From positions 1 to 64,000 of the forward strand of contig WTGY01000177.1 of NCBI GenBank assembly GCA_011523365.1: 64,000 nucleotides of DNA. The letters run 5' to 3'. Under the pieces are notes generated by a model. That model saw only the letters and a program-made list of their open reading frames with translations, ran no database searches and was not told the DNA's origin. Shown here piece by piece: positions 18,268-27,653 of this stretch (within the stretch, counting starts at the first letter, position 1; the number at the start of each line of letters is the position of its first letter). The position numbers were made by a program, and so were the translations under genes. Source of the stretch: Caldilineaceae bacterium (GTDB lineage Bacteria; Chloroflexota; Anaerolineae; Caldilineales; Caldilineaceae).

Positions 18268-18918
18268 CTACTTGCCCGGGGCGTCCTGCAGATTGGCGGC
18301 GTACCCGAGGAGTTGGGGCTCGGCCCAGACGGCCCAGTTCCAACGGCTGTTGCCCAGGCCGTCGGTCATGAGTTGGAGAACTGCGTGCTGGCCGGCCTGG
18401 TTGGGCAGGTCGGTGACGAAGCGTTCCCACTCGCAGCTCTGCTTTGTGCTGCTCCAGATGCGCACGCCGTTGAGAAGGACGCGGAAGGCACAGAAGTTGT
18501 CGTCTTCCATCTGTGCACCGTCGCGTATGCCGATCGCGAACTGCATGCGCAGCCGGTCGATTTCAGGAGGTATTCGCAGGTCGTATTCGACGACGGCGCT
18601 GCCTTCGACCGGTGGGTGCTGCCACAGAGCAGGCTGCTGCACCATGCCGCAGCTGGCCGTGTCGATGCGCACCTCCATCAGGTCCGGCGTGCGTGTGGCA
18701 CTGTGGCGGGAAGTGGGGAAGAGCTCCAACAGGTCGCATTTCCAAACGAGGGAAAATCCGGTTTCGTCTGTGCCTTCTTCTTCCAAGAGGCTTTGCCAGA
18801 GCTCCTCCTGCCACTTGAGGTAGCCCACGTATTGGGAAAGCTGCAGAAGCGACTGTTCGTTCAGATCGTGAATGCGCCGGATTACGGCGTCCAATGATTC
18901 CTGTTGGGGCCTATTCAT
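18268..18918 (-). CDS. Hypothetical protein with N-terminal helices and a jelly-roll-like domain
   Basis: The protein has 216 residues. The first 50 are helical and resemble small DUF2281-type segments (LLQLSQYVGYLKWQEEL). Residues about 75-205 are beta-rich, with motifs (FAIGIRDGA, DDNFCAFRVLLNGVRIW, AVLQLMTDGLGNSRWNWAVW) that recall NPCBM-type carbohydrate-binding jelly rolls. No signal peptide is present. Function unknown; the binding-domain suggestion rests on pattern only. It lies upstream of the membrane protein on the same strand with a 71-base gap. Confidence 0.6.
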   Translation of the reverse strand: MNRPQQESLDAVIRRIHDLNEQSLLQLSQYVGYLKWQEELWQSLLEEEGTDETGFSLVWKCDLLELFPTSRHSATRTPDLMEVRIDTASCGMVQQPALWQHPPVEGSAVVEYDLRIPPEIDRLRMQFAIGIRDGAQMEDDNFCAFRVLLNGVRIWSSTKQSCEWERFVTDLPNQAGQHAVLQLMTDGLGNSRWNWAVWAEPQLLGYAANLQDAPGK

Positions 18919-18979
18919 GAAGGTCTCTGGTGGGTGGTTTCCGGTTGTCGGGGCAGGCCGACGCGGCGATTGAACGGGG

Positions 18980-19489
18980 CTAGAATGCAGCGCCCATCAT
19001 TGTTTCCCAGCGGGAGGCGGCGGTCGGGTTGCTCAGGAGGACGAGGGCGACATAGGTGGGTTCAAAGGGACGCCGGATCAGCTTCATGCCGGCTTCGCGG
19101 GGGCTCACGCCGCCCTTTTTGCAGTTACAGCGTTTGCAGGCTGTCGCCAGATTGATCCAGCTGTGGTCGCCGCCGCGGCAGCGGGGGATCACGTGGTCAA
19201 CGGTGAGCGCGTGCTTACCGGGGGTGTCGCCGCAGTACTGGCAGGTGTAGGCGTCTCTGAGAATTACGGCGCTGCGGGTAGGCGGGACGGAGCGATGGGG
19301 CAGCCGAACGTAGCGGACAAGACGAATCACGAGCGGCTCGGGCAGGGCCTGGTTGGCACTGTGCAACATGCGTTCGGTCGCCTCGACCAACTCGGCTTTG
19401 TCGCGCAGCAGCAGAACGACTGCCCGCCGCACAGAGACGAGACTCAAAGGTTCGAAGGTTGCATTCAGTACCAGCACGGAACGGGACAT
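18980..19489 (-). CDS. HNH endonuclease family protein
   Basis: The 169-residue protein has the HNH zinc layout: CQYCG (about 81-85), [15 protein letters not shown], and a second pair [10 protein letters not shown]. The N-terminal half ([20 protein letters not shown]) is the conserved DUF-like segment that precedes HNH in this common bacterial family. Such proteins occur outside restriction systems and their role is unclear; they are assumed to be DNA nucleases. No methyltransferase lies nearby. No strong ribosome site precedes the ATG. Confidence 0.88.
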   Translation of the reverse strand: MSRSVLVLNATFEPLSLVSVRRAVVLLLRDKAELVEATERMLHSANQALPEPLVIRLVRYVRLPHRSVPPTRSAVILRDAYTCQYCGDTPGKHALTVDHVIPRCRGGDHSWINLATACKRCNCKKGGVSPREAGMKLIRRPFEPTYVALVLLSNPTAASRWETMMGAAF

Positions 19490-19613
19490 GGTCTTGACGA
19501 TGGTGTCTCGATGTCTTTTCCGAAGATTGCGCTTGGCGTTCAGGCCGGCTCTGTTATGCTGTTGAACGCAGCCAGGGCCGGAGGCGTCGGACAGGACTGG
19601 CTCTGGGAGCAGA

Positions 19614-19997
19614 TTATACCAGTGCTACGACGCGGGCGCGAATGACGACCTCCATCAGAAAGAAGCAGACGATTGCGAAGAGAATTGTCTTTACGTTTTC
19701 GTCCTGCAGGCGGCTCAGATAGAGATAGGCTGCCGGGAGGGTGATGACGGCGACGGTGGCGTAGAGAATGTGTACAAAGGCGCGAGACAGGTTTCCGCCC
19801 AGCCCCTGCCCGTAAAGCACCCACCCCAAGAGAAACTCCGCGATCATAAGCAGTTCACCGATAACTGCGGCGCCGTACCAACTGCCGTCGAGCGGGCGGG
19901 AGCGAATGCGGAACCAGATGGCCCACACGCCCAGCGCAATAAAGAAATAGATGCCGGTTTGTGCCAGACCGCGATGGATTTCGCTCAGAGAGTTCAC
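19614..19997 (-). CDS. Small four-helix membrane protein
   Basis: The 127-residue protein has four predicted membrane helices ([71 protein letters not shown]). The [18 protein letters not shown] segment places a conserved-looking His near helix 3. I do not recognise the family. It begins with GTG and has no clear ribosome site. It lies between the HNH gene and the Tat-exported protein gene on the same strand. Confidence 0.65.
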   Translation of the reverse strand: MNSLSEIHRGLAQTGIYFFIALGVWAIWFRIRSRPLDGSWYGAAVIGELLMIAEFLLGWVLYGQGLGGNLSRAFVHILYATVAVITLPAAYLYLSRLQDENVKTILFAIVCFFLMEVVIRARVVALV

Positions 19998-20083
19998 CGT
20001 AACGGAAGATGGTCGTTGGGTTGCGAAACTCAGACGCCGGCTGTCTGGTGCCGACCCGCCGGATCTGAGGAGAGCCGAAACGC

Positions 20084-21463
20084 TTACCTCTGCGGATGGA
20101 CGCTGAGGTACTGGTGCAACACCGACTCCACGTGCCCACCAATCTCATATGATTCCCAGCCGGGGCTGGCAGCCAAGGCGAAGATGCAGCCGCCAATCAC
20201 ATAGGCGTCCTGTTGCATTGCCTGATCATACCAGACAAGCTGCTCCACGTATGCACCCGGGCCCCAGGAACCGAAGCCGTGCTGGGCCCAATATTCCTGG
20301 AAGTGCTGCCAGCCTTTGGCGTTCTGCGGGCCCGGACGATTGCTGACGAGGCCGTCGACGCCCAACTCTGTCATCACCAACGGGATGGCGCGGCCGGCGG
20401 GCTTCAGGACCTGATTGTAGAGCTGGCGGTAGCGCAGTGTCAGCCAGCCGGTGTCATGCGGTGCAACGCCCGGGTAGCGGCCCTGGCCGTCACGGGTGCT
20501 GGCATAGTAGATGGTTGGGGCGGAATACTCGTGCAATCCCAGCCAACCATCGTGGGCCTGGGCTTCGGCGACGGCGGGCAGGAAATGCTCCCACATTTCT
20601 GGAGCGGGCTGGCCGGTGCCGAAGTTGCCGATCACGCTGCGGAGACCTCCCTGGGCGAGGAGCCTAGTCCGTTCGACTTCGAACTCGGTCAGGCGTTTGA
20701 ATTCGTCCAGGTTTCCGGCCACCGGTTCGTTGTAAGCTTCCCAGCCGTCGTAGAAGAGGCGGCGCTCGGGATGGTCGGCGATGGGCCAGAGACGATTGAC
20801 AAAGTCCTGGGCGGCGGCTTTTGCGTTAAGATTCTGCAGCTGCAGCTGTGGCAGGTCAATGCGCCCGATCAGGCGGGTAGTCGGGGCGGTTTCTTTGATC
20901 TGGCGGGCGAAACGAAAGTCCAGTTCCAGTGTTTTGACGACGGCGACGCCGCCGCTGCGCAGAACGTTGAAGACGCTAGGGTGGTTGCGGGTGATGAAGA
21001 TACCCAACTTGCTCGGCGGGCCGGGAGGAAAGGGGGTCACGGTCGGCGTCGGCGTGTAGGTGGGCGTCGGCGGGACCGTCGTGTTGGTCGGGACTGGCGT
21101 GTCGGTTGGGAATGGCGTCAGGGTCGCTTTAGGTGGTGTCGGCGTGAAGACGGGCGCCGCGGGGCGCAGACCGCGCATTTCAACCCATGGCAAATACCCC
21201 TTGTACGTGCCGGGCGTTGAAGAGGCTGTCGATAGGGAGGCGGCGTCCAGGGATGGTTCACCGTTGCTGCAGGCGCCGACAAGAACGCCAAGCCCAGCGG
21301 CTGCGGCCGCCAGGAAGCGGCGCCGCGACCAGGTGCGGTGCCTATCCGGAGGAGCAGAGTTAGCCTGTTGGGGCGGGATCGGGCTCGGGGACGACTCGGG
21401 ATTCGGATCGAGTCTGTCGTTTCCGTCCTTGCCTGATGATTCAGGCGTTGTCTCAGTATGCAT
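20084..21463 (-). CDS. Tat-exported lipoprotein with glycoside hydrolase-like (GH-A type) domain
   Basis: The 459-residue protein has a twin-arginine motif SRRRFL at 46-51, a hydrophobic stretch and a lipobox LVGAC (Cys 65), so it should be exported folded and lipidated. A Thr/Pro-rich linker (about 110-148) follows. The catalytic-like domain (about 150-459) has the acid/base-type EAYNEP and a nucleophile-type VMTELG, consistent with a (beta/alpha)8 glycosidase of clan GH-A. The substrate is unknown. The start codon is 6 bases after a good -10 box with no ribosome site, pointing to a leaderless mRNA. The DNA downstream of the stop holds no terminator. Confidence 0.8.
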   Translation of the reverse strand: MHTETTPESSGKDGNDRLDPNPESSPSPIPPQQANSAPPDRHRTWSRRRFLAAAAAGLGVLVGACSNGEPSLDAASLSTASSTPGTYKGYLPWVEMRGLRPAAPVFTPTPPKATLTPFPTDTPVPTNTTVPPTPTYTPTPTVTPFPPGPPSKLGIFITRNHPSVFNVLRSGGVAVVKTLELDFRFARQIKETAPTTRLIGRIDLPQLQLQNLNAKAAAQDFVNRLWPIADHPERRLFYDGWEAYNEPVAGNLDEFKRLTEFEVERTRLLAQGGLRSVIGNFGTGQPAPEMWEHFLPAVAEAQAHDGWLGLHEYSAPTIYYASTRDGQGRYPGVAPHDTGWLTLRYRQLYNQVLKPAGRAIPLVMTELGVDGLVSNRPGPQNAKGWQHFQEYWAQHGFGSWGPGAYVEQLVWYDQAMQQDAYVIGGCIFALAASPGWESYEIGGHVESVLHQYLSVHPQR

Positions 21464-21469
21464 GAAATT

Positions 21470-21498
21470 ACTATAGCACCGAGTTAGCAGCGGTTCAA
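21470..21498 (-). promoter_or_regulatory. Promoter for the Tat lipoprotein gene, leaderless configuration
   Basis: On the minus strand: TTGAAC (21498-21493), 17-base spacer, TATAGT (21475-21470), then 6 bases to the ATG at 21463. Transcription should begin at or next to the ATG. Confidence 0.65.
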
Positions 21499-21948
21499 AG
21501 TGTGTAGGGCACAGTGGTCCAAGTTTGGCCTACTGACTGGGGGACCGGATTGGGTGACATTTTCGGCAGGTCCTGCTCTTTCTGAGGCAGACTGTACTGG
21601 TGGCGGAAGCGTTTGGCGGGAACAGGTTGGAAAGACCTTGCCGGGTTCGAGGCATTGGGACTGCCATGTTTCTTTGGCAATCAGATCTGAGGGATTTCAG
21701 GCGCTTGTTGCGTTCCGCCCTTTCTGCAACAATTGACGAGTGCCCAGCAGTTGCGTTGGCGGCAGCCGTTTGCAGAAGCTGTACGCAGTTCGGAAAGGGA
21801 ATCCTTGTGTCATTGCGGGACAGGAGGAAGGGTTTCGACTTCATTTTGAGGGCGTCTGTCTGACCCTGGATTTGCAGGCCCGAGATGTTGTCATTCCATG
21901 AGAGATACAGTGTTTCGCGAAGCGCCTTCCAGGGTGGGGCAACCGCGA

Positions 21949-21972
21949 GGGCACGCACAAGGGGTGCCCCTA
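21949..21972. repeat. REP-like palindrome (GGGCA-GCAC-aag-GTGCCC type)
   Basis: A short imperfect palindrome ending in CCCCTAC. Close relatives occur at 25837-25861, 25908-25932, 43959-43983 and 52522-52546, mostly inside MITE copies. This copy stands alone about 70 bases upstream of the SH3b protein. Confidence 0.65.
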
Positions 21973-22041
21973 CGGTGGGATGACCGGGTGGAAGGGAATG
22001 TCAACGGTGCTCGTTTGCAACACTGTTACTGAACGATCAGA

Positions 22042-25000
22042 ATGTCGATGAACTTTAAGGGTGACAGCCGGCAGATGTCAATGGAGAAGCTGAAGAATGG
22101 CTATCTGATTTTGTTCATGCTGGTGTTGCCGTCGATGCTAATGGCAGGGTACGTACGGGGCGCGCCGGCCAAACAGGCAGCCACGGCCACGCCCGGGGCG
22201 ACCGACACAGAAGTCCCCCTTGAGCAGCGCAGTCTGCCGATTGCCGATGGCTGGGAGAGGATTGAGGTGGAGGCCTACGGACTGACGATCTCCTACCCTC
22301 CAGGTTGGCTGATTGTCGAACCAGCGGCAGATGATCCAACGGCACTGCTGGCTGGGACGGATCTGCCTTCCCTTGCCGAAGCATTAGAAGAGCTTTGGCC
22401 GGTGGCGAAGGAAAGGGTGGACGCCGGACTGGTCGGTCTGGGTTATCAACTGCATCCAAGAGAGTCACCGGAGCTGGCAGCGGCCAACAGTATCTCGGTG
22501 GAGGTCGTGCCTGCTGAGGGCACGAACCTTCACAGGCGTTTGCGGCGAATCGCATCGGAACTGAGCCAGGTGGAAGGAATTGAAACGGACCGCGTTGGGG
22601 TCGTATCGGGCTTGCGCCCACGGGAGGAAGTGGCGGGTTCGGTTCGTTTTCGCGACGGGGGCGACGGCAGGCCGTCCGGCAGGGAGACCATTGTCTGGAT
22701 TGTGGTCGTAGAGTCAGAGGACTCGGATGCCCACCTGGTGCTGAGGTTTGAAGTTCTTGCGGCCGAGTTCGATGGCCTGGAGCCGCTTCTGACGGAGATC
22801 GTGCACCGCGTGCGCTGGGTTGGGCAGACCGCAGGTGAGCTGCCTGCTCCCCTTGCAGCAGAGGTCGGTCGTACAACAGGCGTGCGGAGCGGTCCCGGTG
22901 AGGAGTCCCCCGTTATAGGCTGGGTCACCGGGGGTCAACAGATTGCGCTTGTCCGTCCAGACACAACCGGGGAATGGTGGCTGGCCGCATACATGCCAGC
23001 GGACACGAAGCAAGGCATGGACTCTGCCGTGGACCTGGCAGGTCAGCTGGGATGGGTGTCGGCGCGGACGGTGACGGTTGCTCCCGGACGGGGCAGGGCG
23101 ACGGTGGAGAATGTGGCTACCCGACAGCCGGTGCCTGCGGTTGCGATGGTGAAGCTGAGCAATCCGTTTGCGCCCCGGGCGGGAGGGATGCTGAGAGATG
23201 CTGCGGAAGCGGAAACGGCGTGGACGGTTTTCGAAGAGAGAGGGCGGCAGCTGTCTATCGTCTACCCTGAAGATTGGATATTCTTTGAAGCCGACCGGCC
23301 ATCGCCCACGGACCTGGCAGAGTTGTCGGCGGCACTGGGTGAACGCCTCGGCGCAGCAGACATTGGCGAATTGATCCCTGCGCAGGTCGAACTGGGCCGG
23401 ATTGGGGTAGAAGAGAGGAGACCGGCGCCGGAACCAACTGTCTGGGTTGGCTTTCAACGCGCCGGCGTGCCTGACAACATATTCGCGGCCTCCTACAGTT
23501 CGTCTGGCGGTCTGACTGTGGAGCAACTCGGGCATCAGTTCCTGCGCGACATCTACACCAATCCAGATCCCGACTTCGAAATCGAGAACGCGGGGATCGT
23601 TTCCGGCCTGCGGCCGGGAGACGAAAAGGTCATTTCACTCCGCTATCGCGCCGGAGAAACTTCGGCCGAGAAGACACCAGTCGGGGTCTGGAAGGTCCTC
23701 CTGGTATCGCCGGACACGAAATCGATACTCGCTTTTGACTTCTTCGTTCGGGATGAAGAGTTTGCGGAGTTGGAACCGCTGCTACGTGAGATCGTATGGC
23801 GGGTACGGTGGGAGGAACAGTTTGGGCCTGAGCCTTTGGCAGGCCCGGCGGTATCGGTAGTGCGTCCGATGAACGTGCGGGGCGGCCCTGGGACGGATCA
23901 TCCCGTCATTGGCACGGCAGTTGCGGGACAACGTTTTCCGATTGTTGGTCAGAACAGCGCAGGCGACTGGTGGCAGATCTTCTATGAGGGCCGTCTGGGG
24001 TGGATATACGGCGGCCTGGTAACGGCCATCGGCGACACACAGGAGGTGCGGCGTGCGGACGCTGCCGGCTGGCTGGCGTTCGACAGTACAAGGCACAACC
24101 TGGCGCTATCGTACCCTTCCGGGTGGTTCTTCTTCGATCCCGCTCAGCCTGCAGCGGTCGAACTGGCCGTATTGTCCGCTGAATCTGGCGCGCGTGTTGA
24201 TGGCGGCGGGATTGCGGGGCTGGTCTCGCGGATGACCGGCGGGCAGGAGGAGGCGGTCGCGGGAGTGGGCATTCAGGTCGGACGGATATCCAGCAACTTC
24301 ATGTTGGCGTTGGCATACGATACCGGCGGCATGTCGTTGCAGGAGATTGCGGAGCAGGCCGCAGCCGCGTTGGCAGAGGAGCAGGGCATCGAAGGGGAGG
24401 GGGCAGACGCCTTGAAGGAAGAGGGAGCGCTTGTGGAACTGGTCGCTGATTTACGGGAGGGCGAAGAGACCGTTATCATCCGCTTCGTCGAAGAGGAAGC
24501 CCCTTATGCGGGGTTGCAGTTCTGGTTGCTCAGCCCCGATGGCGAGACATTACTCGTTCTGGCAGCCAGTATTCACGGACAGGAGCTGTCTGAACTGGAG
24601 CCGGTGCTTGTGGAGATGGTGCGCCGGCTACATTGGACCGAGCCTGCCGCTGTTGAGCCGCCGGTCGTTCCCCTCTTAACGGTAGACGGAGTCCTGAAGG
24701 TACGCCGCGGGCCGGCGAAAATCTATGCTGTGATGGGGGAGTTGGAGACCGGTCAACAGCGTCACGTCACCGGGAGGAGCTTCGACGGCAGTTGGTGGCA
24801 GATCGAATATGAGGGTCAGTCCGGGTGGGTGTTTGGTGAGGACCTGGCTATTTCCGATGTTGAGAACGTACCCGTGGCGGCAGGCGTGCCCACGCCGACG
24901 CCGACACCCAGGGCAACGCCTGCACCTGAGCTGGCAAAGTTGATCAAGACACCGGAACACATGGCCTACCTCTGGTGGGAATGGGGACAGGACCGAGATT

Positions 25001-25728
25001 TTGCGGGCGACGGCCGAGAGGGGATCCGGGAGTTGACGTTTGACTTTACAGTTCACAACGACCCTGGCGACTTTTCGGACGAATACGGGCTGTATCTGAT
25101 GCTATGCTATGGCGATATTGCCAATACTGGTTTCTATTTTGGACTGCAGACCAATGCATTTGGTCACCCGGATGAGTTCAGCAGGAAGGCACTTATATTT
25201 TCAAGATGGGAAACGAGAGATCTGGCCAATGCAAGAGTGGCAGACTCGGAGAAGGTATGGACTCAATCTTCGGGACATGAGGGTGATTTCATTGGTGTCC
25301 GGCGGGCATACAACTGGGGCGCGGGAGAATACAGGGTCAAGATGGCTCCGCACGGGGCCGACCCAGATGGCGAATGGTTCGGCGTCTGGATTACAGATAA
25401 GGCGACCTATGAAACGACCTGGATCGGGTCGCTGAAGTTCCCGTATGAGAATGGCAGGGCAGCAATTCGAGCATCGGTATACACGACTCTGGAAATCTAC
25501 GGTGGAACTCAGATTGAGGCTTTCAGGATACCGGCGTGGCATGTCAGCCTCAGGAGGCCGTTGGGTGACGGAATCGAGAGCGAAAGTTTCGTTAGCGGGT
25601 ATGCTGGCATTTGGGGCGAGTTGGAAAATTCGGAGGTCAGATACGATCGAGCGGATGGGGAGGTCCATTTGATGGCAGGCGGAGATACTGAGCGCAGAAC
25701 TCCAGCACAGACAGCGTTTTTTGACTAG
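22042..25728 (+). CDS. Exported protein with three repeats of a conserved domain plus SH3b domain
   Basis: The 1228-residue protein starts with a signal-type hydrophobic segment (GYLILFMLVLPSMLMAGYV). Three repeat units follow, each beginning with a motif like YGLTISYPPGW, RQLSIVYPEDW or HNLALSYPSGW (PsbP/lipoprotein-like domain) and ending in a bacterial SH3 domain (VRSGPG...GWV; VRGGPG...GWIY; VRRGPA...GWVF). A Thr/Pro linker near residue 950 leads to a C-terminal domain of about 270 residues I do not recognise. SH3b domains in exported proteins often bind cell-wall peptides, so surface binding is inferred. The start is uncertain: ATGs at 22042, 22075 and 22081 all lack a well-placed ribosome site. 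Confidence 0.8.
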   Translation: MSMNFKGDSRQMSMEKLKNGYLILFMLVLPSMLMAGYVRGAPAKQAATATPGATDTEVPLEQRSLPIADGWERIEVEAYGLTISYPPGWLIVEPAADDPTALLAGTDLPSLAEALEELWPVAKERVDAGLVGLGYQLHPRESPELAAANSISVEVVPAEGTNLHRRLRRIASELSQVEGIETDRVGVVSGLRPREEVAGSVRFRDGGDGRPSGRETIVWIVVVESEDSDAHLVLRFEVLAAEFDGLEPLLTEIVHRVRWVGQTAGELPAPLAAEVGRTTGVRSGPGEESPVIGWVTGGQQIALVRPDTTGEWWLAAYMPADTKQGMDSAVDLAGQLGWVSARTVTVAPGRGRATVENVATRQPVPAVAMVKLSNPFAPRAGGMLRDAAEAETAWTVFEERGRQLSIVYPEDWIFFEADRPSPTDLAELSAALGERLGAADIGELIPAQVELGRIGVEERRPAPEPTVWVGFQRAGVPDNIFAASYSSSGGLTVEQLGHQFLRDIYTNPDPDFEIENAGIVSGLRPGDEKVISLRYRAGETSAEKTPVGVWKVLLVSPDTKSILAFDFFVRDEEFAELEPLLREIVWRVRWEEQFGPEPLAGPAVSVVRPMNVRGGPGTDHPVIGTAVAGQRFPIVGQNSAGDWWQIFYEGRLGWIYGGLVTAIGDTQEVRRADAAGWLAFDSTRHNLALSYPSGWFFFDPAQPAAVELAVLSAESGARVDGGGIAGLVSRMTGGQEEAVAGVGIQVGRISSNFMLALAYDTGGMSLQEIAEQAAAALAEEQGIEGEGADALKEEGALVELVADLREGEETVIIRFVEEEAPYAGLQFWLLSPDGETLLVLAASIHGQELSELEPVLVEMVRRLHWTEPAAVEPPVVPLLTVDGVLKVRRGPAKIYAVMGELETGQQRHVTGRSFDGSWWQIEYEGQSGWVFGEDLAISDVENVPVAAGVPTPTPTPRATPAPELAKLIKTPEHMAYLWWEWGQDRDFAGDGREGIRELTFDFTVHNDPGDFSDEYGLYLMLCYGDIANTGFYFGLQTNAFGHPDEFSRKALIFSRWETRDLANARVADSEKVWTQSSGHEGDFIGVRRAYNWGAGEYRVKMAPHGADPDGEWFGVWITDKATYETTWIGSLKFPYENGRAAIRASVYTTLEIYGGTQIEAFRIPAWHVSLRRPLGDGIESESFVSGYAGIWGELENSEVRYDRADGEVHLMAGGDTERRTPAQTAFFD

Positions 25729-25810
25729 GGAGCACACGAGTTCTTTCAGGCCAGGGCCGTGGCGGGTCTGAGGAAGTTGGCCGGGCAGGTAGGACCTGGG
25801 TTTCAAAATC

Positions 25811-26255
25811 GGGTGCATCCCAGCTCTTGGGGGAAAGGGCAGGCACAAGGCCTGCCCCTACCTTAGGTTGAGGGGGGACGGTGAAGACGACGCGTAAGGG
25901 TGCCGGAGGGCAGGTACAGGGTCTGCCCCTACGGGGACTTGATGAGACTAGCGGGACGTGGTCTGGCTAAGCACTTTCGATTGGGCACCCGTTACCAATG
26001 CCGACACCAGGTCGATGAGGCATGTTGTAGGAGAGGGGGCGTTGCGGGGGCGGAGCCCCCGCACAAGGGAGGGCCGAATAGGCCCGACCGCCCAGAACAG
26101 CAGTTTTTAGTAGTCAGTTTTTAGTTTTTAGTGGAACACCGGTGGTCAGTGGTCAGAGACGGCGCTGCCACTGCATCCATGTTGATCGCAGACCGGCCGT
26201 CGTTAGTCGGCTGGCCGAGGTATACGAAAGTTCGTTCCCATTTTGGGATTTACTC
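25811..26255. mobile_element. MITE family A, copy 2 (445 bp)
   Basis: The left end is GGGTGCATCCC (25811-25821) and the right end is a degenerate complement (26245-26255). The flanks TCAAAATC (25803-25810) and TCAGAATT (26256-26263) agree at 6 of 8 positions, as expected for an old 8-bp target duplication. The core hairpin GCGGGGGC-GGA-GCCCCCGC (26044-26062) and heptamer repeats match copies 1 and 3. Its left third differs, carrying two REP-like palindromes. It ends 16 bases before the selenoprotein promoter. Confidence 0.83.
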
Positions 26256-26270
26256 TCAGAATTGGCAGGT

Positions 26271-26299
26271 TTGCCGAAGGGGGGAAAAGCTGCTAGAAT
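26271..26299 (+). promoter_or_regulatory. Promoter for the selenoprotein gene
   Basis: TTGCCG at 26271-26276 and TAGAAT at 26294-26299 are separated by 17 bases. Transcription from about 26306 would give a leader of about 54 bases, containing AGGAGAG just before the ATG at 26360. Confidence 0.6.
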
Positions 26300-26359
26300 G
26301 CGAGCAGCAGTATATTTCATTTGCTGCGCCGAAAGGCCGTCCACCTACAGGAGAGAGCT

Positions 26360-26626
26360 ATGCAGAAGTACAAGGTGAGTATCGAATACTGCGTACAGTG
26401 AAACTACACACCCCGAGCCGTCCGTGCGGCGGCCGACCTACTGGAGAATTTCACGCCGGCGATTGAAACCCTCAAGATGATCCCTTCGGGTGGCGGACTG
26501 TTTGAGGTGCTGGCAGACGATACGGTTGTATTCAGCAAGAAGGCTCTGGATCGCCATGCGGAGGAGGGAGAGGTACTCAGTCTCTTCTCTGAGGCTATCG
26601 GCTTGGAGCCGGCCCCGCGTGCGTAG
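26360..26626 (+). CDS. Selenoprotein W-like (SelT/SelW/SelH, Rdx family) protein with in-frame UGA selenocysteine codon
   Basis: The frame runs ATG (26360) to TAG (26624-26626) with a single internal TGA at 26399-26401. Read as Sec it gives an 88-residue protein with a CxxU motif: EYCVQ-U-NYTPRA, Sec at residue 14. This is the redox motif position of Rdx proteins (CxxC/CxxU). The rest follows the family: helix AAADLLENF, the signature KMIPSGGGLFEV and VVFSKKAL, and C-terminal EEGEVLSLFSEAIG. An AGGAGAG ribosome site and a -35/-10 pair precede it, and an intrinsic terminator follows. A G+C-rich hairpin (stem 26417-26420/26427-26430) lies about 16-29 bases after the UGA, where a bacterial SECIS is expected, though its loop does not clearly fit the consensus. 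Role: thiol/selenol oxidoreductase, physiological partner unknown. A UGA-nonsense pseudogene is the alternative, but the stop lies exactly at the catalytic position. Confidence 0.85.
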
Positions 26627-26675
26627 GCACGCTTTCGGCGAACTGAATTGAGGCGCTTGCCGTCAGGTGAGCGCG

Positions 26676-26709
26676 AAGCCCGTTGCAGGGTTGTCTGCAG
26701 CGGGTTTTT
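26676..26709 (+). terminator. Intrinsic terminator after the selenoprotein gene
   Basis: A 9-bp stem (CCCGTTGCA at 26679-26687 with TGCAGCGGG at 26696-26704, one G-U pair) and an 8-base loop, followed by TTTTT. Confidence 0.8.
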
Positions 26710-26756
26710 CTATTTCCGGGAACATTGAGGCGAGGCGTTAGCCGGCTGGGGTAGGT

Positions 26757-27509
26757 TCAGAGGCCGGTAGGGAGGTCAACGAACTCGAAGGCGATGCCGA
26801 AACGTTGGGCGAGGTGTTCGCCGAGGGCCTGCACGCCGACGGTTTCGGAGGTGTAATGGCCGCCGTAGAGGAGATTGATGCCCGTGTTAGCGGCCTCGTA
26901 GTATTGTGCGTGGCTGGTTTCGCCGGTGACGTAGGCGTCGCAGCCGAGGCTGGCGGCAGTCCCGATCTTGTCGGCGCCGAACCCGCTGAGAATGCCCACC
27001 GTGCGCACTTCGGGCGGCCCTTCTGCCTGGACAAGCTGGGGGCGGCCCACCCTTTCCTCGAAGCGGGCGACCATCTCCTGGAAGGCGACCGGTTGATCGT
27101 ACCTGGCGAGGACGGCGAGGGGCGTGCCCTTGACGTCGGCCCACCAGTCGATGACCGAGAGACCGAGGCGCCGGGCGAGTTCGGCGTTGTTGCCCCACTG
27201 CGGATGGGCATCCAGGGGCAGATGGGCGGCGTAGAGATTAAGGTCATTCTCGATGAAGGTGCGCACGAGCTGCCCGTAGCTGCCGGCCAGAGGCCTGGCA
27301 TCGCCCCAGAGGATGCCATGATGCACCAAGAGGAGGTCGGCGCCGCGTTCGATCGCGGCGTGGACGCAGGGTTGGTGGGAATCCACCGTTCCGACGATCT
27401 TGTCGATTTGCGCCCTGCCCTCTATCTGCAGCCCCTGGGGTCCGTAGTCGGCGATCTCGTTGATGCGCAGTGTGTCGTCAAGATAGCGGACCAGGGCATC
27501 CCTTTGCAT
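26757..27509 (-). CDS. Nif3-like dinuclear metal-center protein
   Basis: The 250-residue protein belongs to the NIF3/YbgI family, toroidal hexamers with a two-metal site; annotated in places as GTP cyclohydrolase type 2 but of unsettled function. Visible family motifs: PQGLQIEG, the metal-ligand [10 protein letters not shown] (two His), [16 protein letters not shown], and the C-terminal [18 protein letters not shown]. An AAGGAG ribosome site precedes the ATG. It converges on the selenoprotein gene, with the terminator in between. Confidence 0.92.
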   Translation of the reverse strand: MQRDALVRYLDDTLRINEIADYGPQGLQIEGRAQIDKIVGTVDSHQPCVHAAIERGADLLLVHHGILWGDARPLAGSYGQLVRTFIENDLNLYAAHLPLDAHPQWGNNAELARRLGLSVIDWWADVKGTPLAVLARYDQPVAFQEMVARFEERVGRPQLVQAEGPPEVRTVGILSGFGADKIGTAASLGCDAYVTGETSHAQYYEAANTGINLLYGGHYTSETVGVQALGEHLAQRFGIAFEFVDLPTGL

Positions 27510-27653
27510 AGGTATGCTCCTTCGTGATGTGCGTTCAGATCGAAAACCTGCTTTTTGCGAATTGCGTATTTCGTATTGCGTAAAGGCAGGCAGGACAACC
27601 GCGATTCGATTGAGTAGACGGCGCGAAAGTACTGGTGTCAGCCGGGAGTGGCA

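Larger units (their letters stand above)
21464..22041. other. Intergenic region between divergent genes
   Basis: Apart from the minus-strand promoter at 21470-21498 and a REP-like palindrome at 21949-21972, these 578 bases show no supported gene. ORFs on both strands (for example 21530-21958 minus) have no family resemblance or ribosome site. Confidence 0.4.
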
